From Acidobacteriota bacterium (GTDB taxonomy: Bacteria; Acidobacteriota; Terriglobia; Acidoferrales; UBA7541): 6,509 bases of DNA. Below the pieces are notes generated by a model, which ran no database searches, was not told the origin of the DNA, and saw only the letters and a program-made list of their open reading frames with translations. Position 1 is the stretch's first letter; every line of letters begins with the position of its first letter. The DNA is taken from the NCBI GenBank assembly GCA_019239815.1, contig JAFAZL010000583.1, forward strand, positions 1 to 6,509, read 5' to 3'. Below are positions 1-6,509 of the stretch, in pieces. The translations under genes and the position numbers were made by a program.

Positions 1-2460
1 GGTGATGGACCCGAATGCCTTATTCGGCCGCGGGCCTGTGAAAAGACTTGTTGTGTAGGTGGGCGTGGCGACAGGGCCACCACCGGCAACGTTGTACGTA
101 ATCGTCTTGGTCGATGGGGAAATGTTGGTGTCGACGAAGTCCGGCAAATCGTGCCCGAAGCTTCCCAGGTAGCTGACGCTGACAACGGTATTCCAACCGA
201 GGTCCTGCTCGAACGTCAGGTTCGTTTCATGAACCATCGGCGATCGCAGTCCTGGGTCGAGGTAGACCGCAGCCAAGCCGCTTGACGCGGGAGGCGCTGT
301 GGCCAGGAGTCGCGGAAACGTGGGAGCATTGGAGGACGCTGGCGTGAAAAAGAACGATAACTGGCCGTTGGGATTTCCGGTGTTGATCAGGGCGTTGTAG
401 ATCGTCGAATTGATGATGCGGCCGTAATAGATGCCGTAGCCGGCGCGCACGGAGGTCTTTCCGTCTCCCCACGGATCCCACGCAAGTCCAATGCGCGGGC
501 CGAAGTTGTTGCCGTCCCGGGGGAATTTCGCAGTTTGGGGGATGAATGCATTCACGAGCGAAGGTATCGGAGTCGGCAGATCTTCGAATTCATAACGAAG
601 ACCGAGCGTGACCGTCAGGCGCTGAGCGGCGCGCCAGCTATCTTCCACAAAGACGGCGTAGTCGTTCGTGTTAAATGCAAATCCCAGCGGACCGAACGCT
701 TGCGCGAAGCTCGAGTAGCAAGCCGTGTTGTGCGCGGTGCCGCAGCTATCCGGTTTATAGAAGTCAGAGAAAAAGTTGACGAGGTTCGTGTAGTTGAACG
801 ACCCGTATTGAAAACGAAGGTTCTCGCTTAGGTCGTTCGTGTGAGCGTAATCGACGCCGAACTTCAGGATGTGGTTTTTGTTCGTCCAGCTCACCGTATC
901 TGCGAACTGCGTCCGGCGTTCGTCCGGGAACGCCGGACGCTGCAAGAATGTCGGCACGCCCAGGTCGAAACCGTTCGTGATGAAGACATCCGGTGAAAGG
1001 CCGTTGGGATTGGTATAGCCCGGGGGATTCACGAAGTTTGCCAATTCGAATGGTGTCGATGGCTGGGCGAACTCGAACTCGAAATCACGCCCGTATTGGA
1101 ATCGCGCTTCATTCGAAATGGTCGGCGTGATGAAGGTGTATAGCTTTGCGACGCCCCAGGTGTCACGAACGTAGTCGCTGCCAAAGCTTGCGACTCCGAA
1201 ATTGACGCTGGACTGCGTTTGAATGCCGGCCGGTGAAGCCCAACGCATGCGGTTGACTTCGAAGGTCGCATGATTCTTGGCGTTTATCTGCCAATCGATC
1301 TTCGGGAAGAAAATCGTCTGCTGACCTTTGCGGGGGACCGTGCCGAGTTCCGAAACGAGGTCATTGAGTCCGGTCGTGTAATCGGCCTGCGCGACTGCCG
1401 GAGTGACGCCGAGATTTCCCGCGAGCGTTGCCAGGTCGGACGCCGACGGGGTGCCGAAAAACGACTTCGGACTCGCCGCCGTTGCGGTGCCCGGGAAGTT
1501 CCGGTCATAGCGGTCGAAAGCGAAGAAAAAGAACAGCCGATCCTTGACGATTGGTCCGCCGATACCGAGGCCGTAGATCTTTCGCTTGTCGGTGGGTTTG
1601 TAAGGCGATGACGTGAAAACGCCCGGTGAGGTCTGCGTGGTCAGCGTCGTGAAGGGATTTACGGCGCCCCAGTCGTTGTCGCGATCGTAGAAGTAAAGTT
1701 CGCCGTGGAGTTCGTTGCTGCCGCTCTTCGTTACCGTGTTCACCACCGCGCCTGTGGCGCGGCCGTATTCCGCGGTGTAGTTCGAGCTGTTCACCTGGAA
1801 TTCCTGCACTGCGGCCTTGGCGCTGGAATATCCGGCGCGAGTTCGCCCGCGCTCTTCCGAGAAGAACGCCTGGTTGTTGTCGGCGCCATCCACCGTGTTG
1901 TTGTTCATCAACGTGCTTTGCCCACGGAAGCTCAGCAGGCCGAAGCCGTTCGAATCGTTGACAACGCCGGGAGTCAACAGCGCGAAGTCGGACCAGCGTC
2001 CGCCGTTGATGGGCAAATTCGTGATCTGCCTCTGATCGACGATTGGCGCGAAGTCGGCGGAGCTCGTGTTGATGTCGGGAAGCTCCGCATTTACGACAAC
2101 CGTTGCCCCGGTGGAGCTGACCTGGAGGCGCGGAGAAAGCTCCGTGACGGTGCCAACTTGCACCACGACTTGCTCGGCTCGAAAATCCGCAAAGCCTTGC
2201 GCCGTGATACTTACGGTATACGAGGCTGGCTGGAGCTTCGTGACGCGGTAATAGCCGCTCTCGTCGGTCGTTTCTTCCTGCGTAGCATTGGTGCCGTTGT
2301 TACGCACCGTAATTTTTGCGCCAGAAACGGGTGCACCGCTTGCGTCGTAAACCGTCCCACCAATCGCGCCGTCCGTCGTCGATTGCGCGAACGTCGCATG
2401 ACCTGTCAACACTACAAGCGCCAGCAAGGCGAACACACTGGTACAAATCATCCTTCGCAT
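1..2460 (-). CDS. TonB-dependent outer-membrane receptor with carboxypeptidase-regulatory-like N-terminal domain (3'-partial)
   Basis: An uninterrupted reading frame of 820 codons runs from the ATG at 2460-2458 off the left edge, so the C-terminal part of the beta barrel and the stop are missing. Residues 1-25 form a signal peptide (MRRMICTSVFALLALVVLTG then HATFA, cleavage likely before Q26). Residues about 28-115 are a carboxypeptidase-regulatory-like Ig-type domain (GGTVYDASGAPVSGAKITV, then DESGYYRV and PASYTVSI). Residues about 140-250 look like the plug, with LPINGGRWSDFALLTPGV, FRGQ, VDGADNN and the hallmark EYGRATGAVVNTVTKSGSNE followed by LHGELYFY. IGGPIVKDRLFFFFAFD (300-316) opens the barrel, which is rich in alternating aromatic strands. 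Proteins of this Oar-like group are usually about 1000-1200 residues. They sit in the outer membrane and are powered by TonB-ExbBD; the cargo cannot be read from sequence, though polymers or large ligands are often proposed. The gene diverges from the DUF3291 gene, and no partner transport or enzyme gene is visible. Confidence 0.93.
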   Translation of the reverse strand, partial: MRRMICTSVFALLALVVLTGHATFAQSTTDGAIGGTVYDASGAPVSGAKITVRNNGTNATQEETTDESGYYRVTKLQPASYTVSITAQGFADFRAEQVVVQVGTVTELSPRLQVSSTGATVVVNAELPDINTSSADFAPIVDQRQITNLPINGGRWSDFALLTPGVVNDSNGFGLLSFRGQSTLMNNNTVDGADNNQAFFSEERGRTRAGYSSAKAAVQEFQVNSSNYTAEYGRATGAVVNTVTKSGSNELHGELYFYDRDNDWGAVNPFTTLTTQTSPGVFTSSPYKPTDKRKIYGLGIGGPIVKDRLFFFFAFDRYDRNFPGTATAASPKSFFGTPSASDLATLAGNLGVTPAVAQADYTTGLNDLVSELGTVPRKGQQTIFFPKIDWQINAKNHATFEVNRMRWASPAGIQTQSSVNFGVASFGSDYVRDTWGVAKLYTFITPTISNEARFQYGRDFEFEFAQPSTPFELANFVNPPGYTNPNGLSPDVFITNGFDLGVPTFLQRPAFPDERRTQFADTVSWTNKNHILKFGVDYAHTNDLSENLRFQYGSFNYTNLVNFFSDFYKPDSCGTAHNTACYSSFAQAFGPLGFAFNTNDYAVFVEDSWRAAQRLTVTLGLRYEFEDLPTPIPSLVNAFIPQTAKFPRDGNNFGPRIGLAWDPWGDGKTSVRAGYGIYYGRIINSTIYNALINTGNPNGQLSFFFTPASSNAPTFPRLLATAPPASSGLAAVYLDPGLRSPMVHETNLTFEQDLGWNTVVSVSYLGSFGHDLPDFVDTNISPSTKTITYNVAGGGPVATPTYTTSLFTGPRPNKAFGSIT

Positions 2461-2479
2461 CAGAAGGAGCCTCCTTTTT
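2461..2479 (-). promoter_or_regulatory. Strong Shine-Dalgarno of the receptor gene inside a small inverted repeat
   Basis: On the minus strand AAAAAGGAGG (2479-2470) lies 9 bases before the ATG at 2460 and decides that start. The Shine-Dalgarno is one half of an inverted repeat, AAGGAG-C-CTCCTT on the plus strand (2464-2476). The mRNA could therefore fold into a 5-bp stem with a 3-base loop that hides the site. The stem is short and A/U-rich in part, so a regulatory role is only a possibility. Confidence 0.7.
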
Positions 2480-2614
2480 TTACACAACTAGGCGAGCGTG
2501 TTGCGCACCGTTTTTGGCAGAAGGAGGGAAACCGAAGGCCGGGGTGAAACGGGGGCCGAAGTCGGTGACGAACTATCTTCTGCAGCAAGGCTCGCTGCGA
2601 AAAATGTGATTCGG

Positions 2615-2642
2615 ATTATCGAGCTAAGATATTTCTGGTTAA
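2615..2642 (-). promoter_or_regulatory. Candidate sigma-70 promoter for the receptor gene
   Basis: On the minus strand TTAACC (2642-2637, 4 of 6 matches to TTGACA) is followed after 16 bases by GATAAT (2620-2615, 5 of 6 matches to TATAAT). Transcription would begin near 2608, giving a leader of roughly 150 bases. Near its 5' end that leader has a short hairpin, GCAGC/GCTGC at 2598-2582 with a 7-base loop. The -35 match is weak, so this is a candidate only. Confidence 0.3.
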
Positions 2643-2686
2643 TGAATAGACTGCAATCGAACGATGAGAGAAGACATACCGCGAAT

Positions 2687-2739
2687 GGGGTAAGCGTGCG
2701 CGACGTTATTGGACGCGCGCTACCCCGGGTAGATTTTTT
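2687..2739 (+). promoter_or_regulatory. Hairpin with an overlapping alternative stem and T-run in the DUF3291 leader
   Basis: GGGGTAAGCGTGCG (2687-2700) pairs with CGCGCGCTACCCC (2714-2726) to give 13 base pairs, including one G-U, with one bulged A and a 13-base loop. The end of the right arm can instead pair in CTACC-CCG-GGTAG (2720-2732), which is followed directly by A and six T residues (2734-2739). The two folds exclude each other, as in an attenuator: the large hairpin would prevent the small terminator-like one. The small stem has only 5 base pairs, so termination there is uncertain. It would matter only if transcription starts upstream of 2687, and I did not find that promoter. The large hairpin might instead be a DNA-level inverted repeat or part of a terminator. 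Confidence 0.35.
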
Positions 2740-2768
2740 GGTGACGTAGAATTTACATCTCGCAGTCG

Positions 2769-2797
2769 CCGGGCGAGACTAGTCTTGGAACCCGGAG
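2769..2797 (+). promoter_or_regulatory. Leader hairpin overlapping the DUF3291 Shine-Dalgarno
   Basis: CCGGG (2769-2773) pairs with CCCGG (2791-2795). Inside it CGAGA (2774-2778) pairs with TCTTG (2783-2787) around a CTAG loop, with a 3-base bulge GAA at 2788-2790. The outer stem takes up the first two bases of the GGAG ribosome binding site (2794-2797), located 10 bases before the ATG. The core AGACTAGTCT (2776-2785) is also a perfect 10-base DNA palindrome, so it could be a protein-binding site. The pairing is seen in the sequence; an effect on translation is inferred. Confidence 0.4.
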
Positions 2798-2807
2798 AAT
2801 TTTCGAA

Positions 2808-3272
2808 ATGCTCTATCACCTCGCGCAAATCAACATTGGACGCATGGTCGCCCCGATCGATGATCCGCGTATTGCGGAGTTTGTGAAAGGATTAGCGCCG
2901 ATCAACGCGCTTGCCGACCGATCTCCGGGCTTTGTGTGGCGGCTACAATCTGATAGCGGAAATGCGACGGACATCCCCTTCAATGAAGATCCGACGATGC
3001 TCCTGAACATGTCGGTGTGGGAATCGCTCGAAGCGCTTCGGAACTACACCTATCAATCAGAGCACTTGCAATTTTTTCGGAAGCGTGCGCAGTGGTTCTT
3101 GAAGCTCGACAAGCCTCACTACTGTTTGTGGTGGGTGCCGGCGGGGCATCGCCCGAGCGTACGCGAAGGCCGCGAACGAATCGAACATTACCAGGACCAC
3201 GGAGCGACGCCGTTTTCGTTTTGGTTCTCACAGCACTTTCCGGCGCCAACGGATGAAACCGTCCCCGCTTAA
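2808..3272 (+). CDS. DUF3291 domain-containing protein
   Basis: This 154-residue cytoplasmic protein shows the full pattern of the DUF3291 family. It has the N-terminal strand YHLAQINIGRM (3-13), PIDDPRIAEFVKGLAPINALAD (17-38), the conserved SPGFVWRLQ (39-47), LLNMSVWESLEALRNYTY (65-82), the helix with QSEHLQFFRKRAQWF (83-97), and LWWVPAGHRPSVREGRER (107-124). Its length matches the family, so it appears complete. There is no signal peptide or membrane segment. Biochemical function is unknown. The alternating strand-helix layout, with GFVW and SVWES, resembles dimeric alpha/beta-barrel proteins such as antibiotic-biosynthesis-type monooxygenases, but no activity should be assumed. The start is supported by GGAG at 2794-2797. 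It is a single-gene unit: divergent from the receptor gene and closed by a terminator. Confidence 0.9.
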   Translation: MLYHLAQINIGRMVAPIDDPRIAEFVKGLAPINALADRSPGFVWRLQSDSGNATDIPFNEDPTMLLNMSVWESLEALRNYTYQSEHLQFFRKRAQWFLKLDKPHYCLWWVPAGHRPSVREGRERIEHYQDHGATPFSFWFSQHFPAPTDETVPA

Positions 3273-3302
3273 TTTTCCAGAACATGCTCCTTCAAAACGA
3301 AA

Positions 3303-3340
3303 AGCCGGCAGTTTGATCTGCCGGCTCTTCTGATTTTTTT
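3303..3340. terminator. Bidirectional intrinsic terminator between convergent genes
   Basis: A perfect 9-bp stem AGCCGGCAG (3303-3311) / CTGCCGGCT (3318-3326) has a 6-base loop. On the plus strand it is followed by TTCTGA and seven T residues (3334-3340), serving the DUF3291 gene. On the minus strand it is followed by TTTTCGTTTTG, serving the secreted-protein gene. It sits in the 89-base gap between two convergent genes, which fits shared use. The plus-strand T-run begins several bases after the stem, so the minus direction may be the more efficient one. Confidence 0.85.
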
Positions 3341-3361
3341 CGAAATGTGAGTTGCTAAGTC

Positions 3362-3907
3362 TTAGTGATGACCGCCACCGCCGTGGAATCCTCCGCCACC
3401 GTGGAAGCCACCGCCTGCTCCACCGTGGAAGCCGCTCGCGCCGCCGCCGTGAAATCCGCCACCCGCGTAACCTCGCGAAGCTCCGTACGTGCTCCGGCCA
3501 TCGACTCCACGTGCGCCGTAGCCGCCGTAAACAGGCCGACCGTAGTAACGTCCGCCGCCGTAATAACCGCGGCCACCCCAATAGCCTCGGCCATAGTAGC
3601 CATGGCCCCAATAGCCACGACCCCAGTAGCCGCCACGGAACCAAGGACCAGCTCCGATAAATACGCCGCCAACAAACCAGTCTGGACCGTAGTAACCATA
3701 GGGAGCGCAAGCGTATGGATAATATCCGTAGTAGCCGTAGGCACAGACCGGTGCAGCACCGTAACCATAACCGTAGTCGTATCCCGCGTAGACCGGACCG
3801 CCGATCCCAACACCAATCGCAACCCGCTGCGCGTTCGCGCTACCCGCGCCAAGCAGGCCAACCGTCAAAAGCAAAGCCGCCACACCAGCAAACTTGAGGT
3901 ATTTCAT
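3362..3907 (-). CDS. Secreted glycine/tyrosine-rich protein with His-containing C-terminal repeats
   Basis: This is a 181-residue exported protein of unknown function. Residues 1-26 are a clear signal peptide (MKYLKF, hydrophobic core, then GSANA, cleavage before Q27). Residues 27-50 include VAIGVGIGGPVYAGYDYGYGYG. Two cysteines (C55, C67) flank a Tyr-rich stretch and could form a disulfide. GPDWFVGGVFIGAGPWF (74-90) is the least repetitive part. A Gly-Tyr-Trp-Arg tract follows (91-130, with units such as GRGYWG). The tail has four GFHGG units (151-177) and ends HH. The ATG at 3907-3905 is preferred over an in-frame ATG at 3943 because it starts exactly at the signal peptide and has AAAGGGGG about 10 bases upstream. 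Low complexity suggests a structural or cell-surface role; the His repeats might bind metal, but this is inference. It diverges from rplU. Confidence 0.85.
   Translation of the reverse strand: MKYLKFAGVAALLLTVGLLGAGSANAQRVAIGVGIGGPVYAGYDYGYGYGAAPVCAYGYYGYYPYACAPYGYYGPDWFVGGVFIGAGPWFRGGYWGRGYWGHGYYGRGYWGGRGYYGGGRYYGRPVYGGYGARGVDGRSTYGASRGYAGGGFHGGGASGFHGGAGGGFHGGGGFHGGGGHH
3377..3457 (-). repeat. Four tandem GFHGG-encoding repeat units
   Basis: The core CCGTGGAA (plus strand) recurs at 3381, 3399 and 3423, with a variant CCGTGAAA at 3447. The spacing is 18, 24 and 24 bases, all multiples of three. Each copy encodes Gly-Phe-His-Gly-Gly (residues 151-155, 159-163, 167-171, 173-177) at the C-terminus of the secreted protein. 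The near-identical codons suggest recent duplication or slippage within the gene, so copy number may vary between strains. Confidence 0.8.
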
Positions 3908-4053
3908 GACCCAGGACCCCCTTTCGAGTCCTCGTACATCCATCCAATCAGCATCTTGCGGGGCCGGCTTATGTTAACTCTCGGCCTCACCCAATTAAAC
4001 TCCAAAGTGGGCGAAAAGTTGCGTGGCCGGAAGCCCCACACTTCATTAGATTT

Positions 4054-4066
4054 ACAAAGGCTTTGT
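4054..4066. promoter_or_regulatory. Perfect inverted repeat upstream of the rplU promoter, possible operator
   Basis: ACAAAG-G-CTTTGT is a perfect 6-bp inverted repeat around one central base, ending 19 bases before the rplU -35 box in the 237-base region shared with the divergent secreted-protein gene. Its position suits a regulator acting on either gene. A single 13-base palindrome can occur by chance, so confidence is low. Confidence 0.25.
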
Positions 4067-4085
4067 CGGTTACAGCCAGTTTTCA

Positions 4086-4115
4086 TTGACGATTTTGGCA
4101 TTTCACCCATATAAT
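4086..4115 (+). promoter_or_regulatory. Near-consensus sigma-70 promoter of rplU-rpmA
   Basis: TTGACG (4086-4091, 5 of 6 matches) and a perfect TATAAT (4110-4115) are separated by 18 bases. Transcription should start near 4121-4123, giving a short leader of about 22 bases that ends in GGAGG (4136-4140), four bases before the rplU ATG. Such a short leader leaves no room for an elaborate ribosomal-protein leader RNA. The strength fits a highly expressed ribosomal operon. Confidence 0.85.
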
Positions 4116-4144
4116 CGACGTTTGTCTTAAGCCTTGGAGGAACG

Positions 4145-4456
4145 ATGTTTGCCGTCATTAAGACCGGGGGAAAGCAATACCGCGTTGCGCCCGGTGACAC
4201 GATTCGGATTGAGCGGGTTAAGGGCGACGTGGGCGAGAAGGTTACCTTCGGCTCCGTCCTCGCGGTGCACAACGACGACAAGAAGTTTGTGTCGGGCAGC
4301 GATGCCAGCAAAGCAACCGTGACCGGTAAGATCATTGCTCACGGCCGGAATAAGAAAGTCACCGTGCTGAAGTTTAAGAAGACCAACCAGTACAAGATTT
4401 CGCGCGGCCACCGCCAGAACTATACGTCGGTGCAGGTCAGCGACATCAAGCTGTAA
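4145..4456 (+). CDS. rplU: 50S ribosomal protein L21
   Basis: A complete 103-residue L21, the usual length. It begins with the conserved MFAVIKTGGKQYRVAPGDTI (1-20), has the EKVTFGSVLAV strand region (31-41), and ends with the family's C-terminal signature KVTVLKFKKTNQYKISRGHR (71-90) then QNYT, in which the basic stretch and GHRQ contact 23S rRNA. L21 is a bacterial 50S subunit protein that binds 23S rRNA near L20. The start has GGAGG four bases upstream, a rather short spacing. It is the first gene after the promoter at 4086-4115 and is followed 70 bases later by rpmA, the usual bacterial pair. Confidence 0.98.
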   Translation: MFAVIKTGGKQYRVAPGDTIRIERVKGDVGEKVTFGSVLAVHNDDKKFVSGSDASKATVTGKIIAHGRNKKVTVLKFKKTNQYKISRGHRQNYTSVQVSDIKL

Positions 4457-4526
4457 ATCTCGATTTCAGATCTTCAAACTGTCACAAATCGCATCTGATC
4501 GTTAAAAAGGGTAGAAGGAATCAGTC

Positions 4527-4811
4527 ATGGCACATAAGAAGGGCGGCGGTTCGTCAACAAACGGCCGCGATTCACACGGACAGAGGCTTGGGGTAAAGCG
4601 GTTCGGCGGACAGCTCGTGAACGCCGGAACCATCCTGGTTCGGCAGCGCGGCACGAAGCATCAGGCCGGCGTCGGCGTGGGTCAGGGCAAGGACGACACG
4701 CTGTTTGCGCTGGTCACCGGGATCGTGAAGTTCGAAGATAAGGGGCGGCACGGGCGGTTTATCAGCGTCCACCCGGCGGAGAAGGCTGCGCCGGCCCACG
4801 CAGCGAACTAA
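4527..4811 (+). CDS. rpmA: 50S ribosomal protein L27
   Basis: A complete 94-residue L27. It starts directly with [20 protein letters not shown] (1-20), the flexible tail that reaches toward the peptidyl-transferase centre. There is no cleavable N-terminal extension of the kind known in Firmicutes. [20 protein letters not shown] (34-53) then [10 protein letters not shown] is the conserved core; family members more often have KFHPG where this one has KHQAG. The C-terminus is Ala-rich ([10 protein letters not shown]), and a variable tail is normal. Ribosome binding site AGAAGGA (4513-4519) lies seven bases before the ATG. I see no separate promoter in the 70-base gap after rplU, so co-transcription is likely. 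A strong terminator follows the stop by 17 bases. Confidence 0.98.
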   Translation: MAHKKGGGSSTNGRDSHGQRLGVKRFGGQLVNAGTILVRQRGTKHQAGVGVGQGKDDTLFALVTGIVKFEDKGRHGRFISVHPAEKAAPAHAAN

Positions 4812-6050
<1,239 letters not shown>

Positions 6051-6177
6051 CCCTCGTAACGCATCCGTGCGAGGCGTGGCGCTACCCCGAAAGTGTGCGA
6101 AAATAAGAAAAAGATCACTGCTTGGCGGCAACGCTAGGCAAGTTCAACGAGCAGTCTCCGCTTTGTTTTCAGATTCT

Positions 6178-6190
6178 GGGAGGATTATTG
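6178..6190 (+). promoter_or_regulatory. Ribosome binding site fixing a TTG start for nadD
   Basis: GGGAGG (6178-6183) lies four bases before TTG (6188-6190). Between this TTG and the conserved IALFGGSFDP motif there is no in-frame ATG, GTG or other TTG, so this is the closest possible start. The spacing equals that seen before rplU. Confidence 0.75.
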
Positions 6191-6509
6191 ACGACCGCGC
6201 AAGCGCAGCGCACCGCCGCAAAACATCACCCACGCCGCATCGCGCTCTTCGGCGGATCGTTTGATCCCATCCATAACGGCCATTTGGCTGTTGCTCGAGC
6301 TGCCGACCGAAAATTCAATTTCGACCAGATTCACTTCATCCCGGCGAGTCGTCCCCCGCACAAACTGAAGCAGCACCTGGCGCCGTTTCCGCATCGATTT
6401 GCCATGGTGGCTCTTGCATGTGCGGAGCACCCGCATTTCGTTCCTTCGGTTGCCGAGGCTGGCGAGGATTTCAGCGGCGCTCAGCTCCACTACTCGGTCG
6501 ATACCGTGC
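6188..6509 (+). CDS. nadD: Nicotinate-nucleotide adenylyltransferase (3'-partial)
   Basis: The first 107 codons are present; the window end cuts the gene at about half its usual length (roughly 190-220 residues). NadD transfers AMP from ATP to nicotinate mononucleotide to form deamido-NAD in the cytoplasm. RIALFGGSFDPIHNGHLAVA (17-36) holds the nucleotidyltransferase HxGH motif (H29-H32). IPASRPPHK (51-59) is the conserved PxxxPPHK-type segment, and HYSVDTV (101-107) corresponds to the family's S-Y-T-x-D-T-L segment. The C-terminal ISSTxxR motif would lie beyond the window. With the TTG start the protein has a basic N-terminal extension of about 16 residues before the first strand, somewhat longer than in E. 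coli. The gene lies 137 bases after obgE, a common bacterial neighbourhood in which rsfS often follows. A separate promoter is not evident. Confidence 0.94.
   Translation, partial: MTTAQAQRTAAKHHPRRIALFGGSFDPIHNGHLAVARAADRKFNFDQIHFIPASRPPHKLKQHLAPFPHRFAMVALACAEHPHFVPSVAEAGEDFSGAQLHYSVDTV

Larger units (their letters stand above)
2461..2807. other. Intergenic region between divergent receptor and DUF3291 genes
   Basis: No convincing coding region lies in these 347 bases. Short open frames here lack good ribosome binding sites and recognisable protein character. The left part is the leader and possible promoter of the receptor gene, and the right part holds two RNA hairpins in front of the DUF3291 gene (listed separately). 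I could not identify a convincing plus-strand promoter; TAGAAT at 2747-2752 resembles a -10 box but has no acceptable -35 box at the right distance. Confidence 0.6.

Noticed and set aside
535..831. Plus-strand open frame of 98 codons
   Set aside because: It is antisense to the receptor barrel, with no family motif and no convincing ribosome binding site.
1705..2547. Plus-strand open frame of 280 codons
   Set aside because: It is antisense to the receptor's signal peptide, regulatory-like domain and plug, which have clear family motifs. The plus-strand translation is Arg/Ala/Val-rich without recognisable domains.
3377..3457. Possible CRISPR-like repeats
   Set aside because: The units are short, have irregular 18/24-base periods in multiples of three, and encode GFHGG in frame within a gene. 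There are no spacers.
3228..3861. Two other minus-strand open frames overlapping the secreted-protein gene
   Set aside because: Arg/Trp/Leu-rich or Thr/Ala/Val-rich translations in shifted frames. Only the frame at 3362-3907 gives a signal peptide and a coherent repeat tail.
3908..3943. Upstream ATG at 3943 extending the secreted protein by 12 residues
   Set aside because: The extension would bury the signal peptide behind charged residues, and the ATG at 3907 has a better placed ribosome binding site.
3365..4114. Plus-strand open frame of 249 codons, rich in Ala/Thr/Val
   Set aside because: It is the complement of the Gly/Tyr-rich secreted protein gene, whose stop-poor composition keeps several frames open. 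It also runs through the rplU promoter.
4457..4526. TCAGAT/ATCTGA pairing in the rplU-rpmA gap
   Set aside because: Only six base pairs across a loop of about 20 bases, with no T-run. It is too weak to call an attenuator or processing site.
6052..6074. Hairpin just after obgE (CCTCG/CGAGG with inner ACG/CGT)
   Set aside because: It has an internal loop and is not followed by a T-run, so it cannot be supported as a terminator. The rest of the 137-base obgE-nadD gap shows no clear promoter.

Overview
The window looks like a chromosomal segment from an Acidobacteriota bacterium (Koribacter/Acidobacteriaceae-like), moderately GC-rich. This is inferred from protein style, not from a search. The leftmost gene is a TonB-dependent outer-membrane receptor with an N-terminal carboxypeptidase-regulatory-like domain, a type that acidobacteria carry in many copies. 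It is followed by a DUF3291 protein, a secreted Gly/Tyr/His-rich protein, and the housekeeping string rplU-rpmA-obgE-nadD.

Layout, left to right. (1) 1-2460, minus strand: the N-terminal 820 codons of the receptor; its C-terminus lies outside the window. (2) 2461-2807: a 347-base intergenic region between divergent genes, with a candidate receptor promoter and two RNA hairpins in front of the DUF3291 gene, one of which covers part of its ribosome binding site. (3) 2808-3272, plus strand: the DUF3291 gene, separated from the convergent Gly/Tyr/His-rich secreted protein gene (3362-3907, minus) by one hairpin that can terminate in both directions. (4) 3908-4144: a divergent intergenic region with a near-consensus sigma-70 promoter (TTGACG-18-TATAAT) for the ribosomal genes. 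(5) 4145-4811: rplU (L21) and rpmA (L27), closed by a strong intrinsic terminator. (6) 4950-6050: obgE, which very probably starts at a TTG codon. (7) 6188-6509: the 5' part of nadD, also with a probable TTG start, cut by the window end.

How the genes relate: rplU, rpmA and obgE link 50S ribosome composition to ribosome assembly and growth control by the Obg GTPase. nadD, the NAD-biosynthesis adenylyltransferase, often follows in this conserved bacterial order. The receptor and the Gly-rich protein are envelope functions unrelated to that string.

I see no mobile element, CRISPR array, tRNA, rRNA, or new defence or biosynthetic system. The points most worth a second look are the structured leader of the DUF3291 gene, the TTG starts of obgE and nadD, the TKLD variant of the Obg G4 motif, and the His-repeat tail of the secreted protein.
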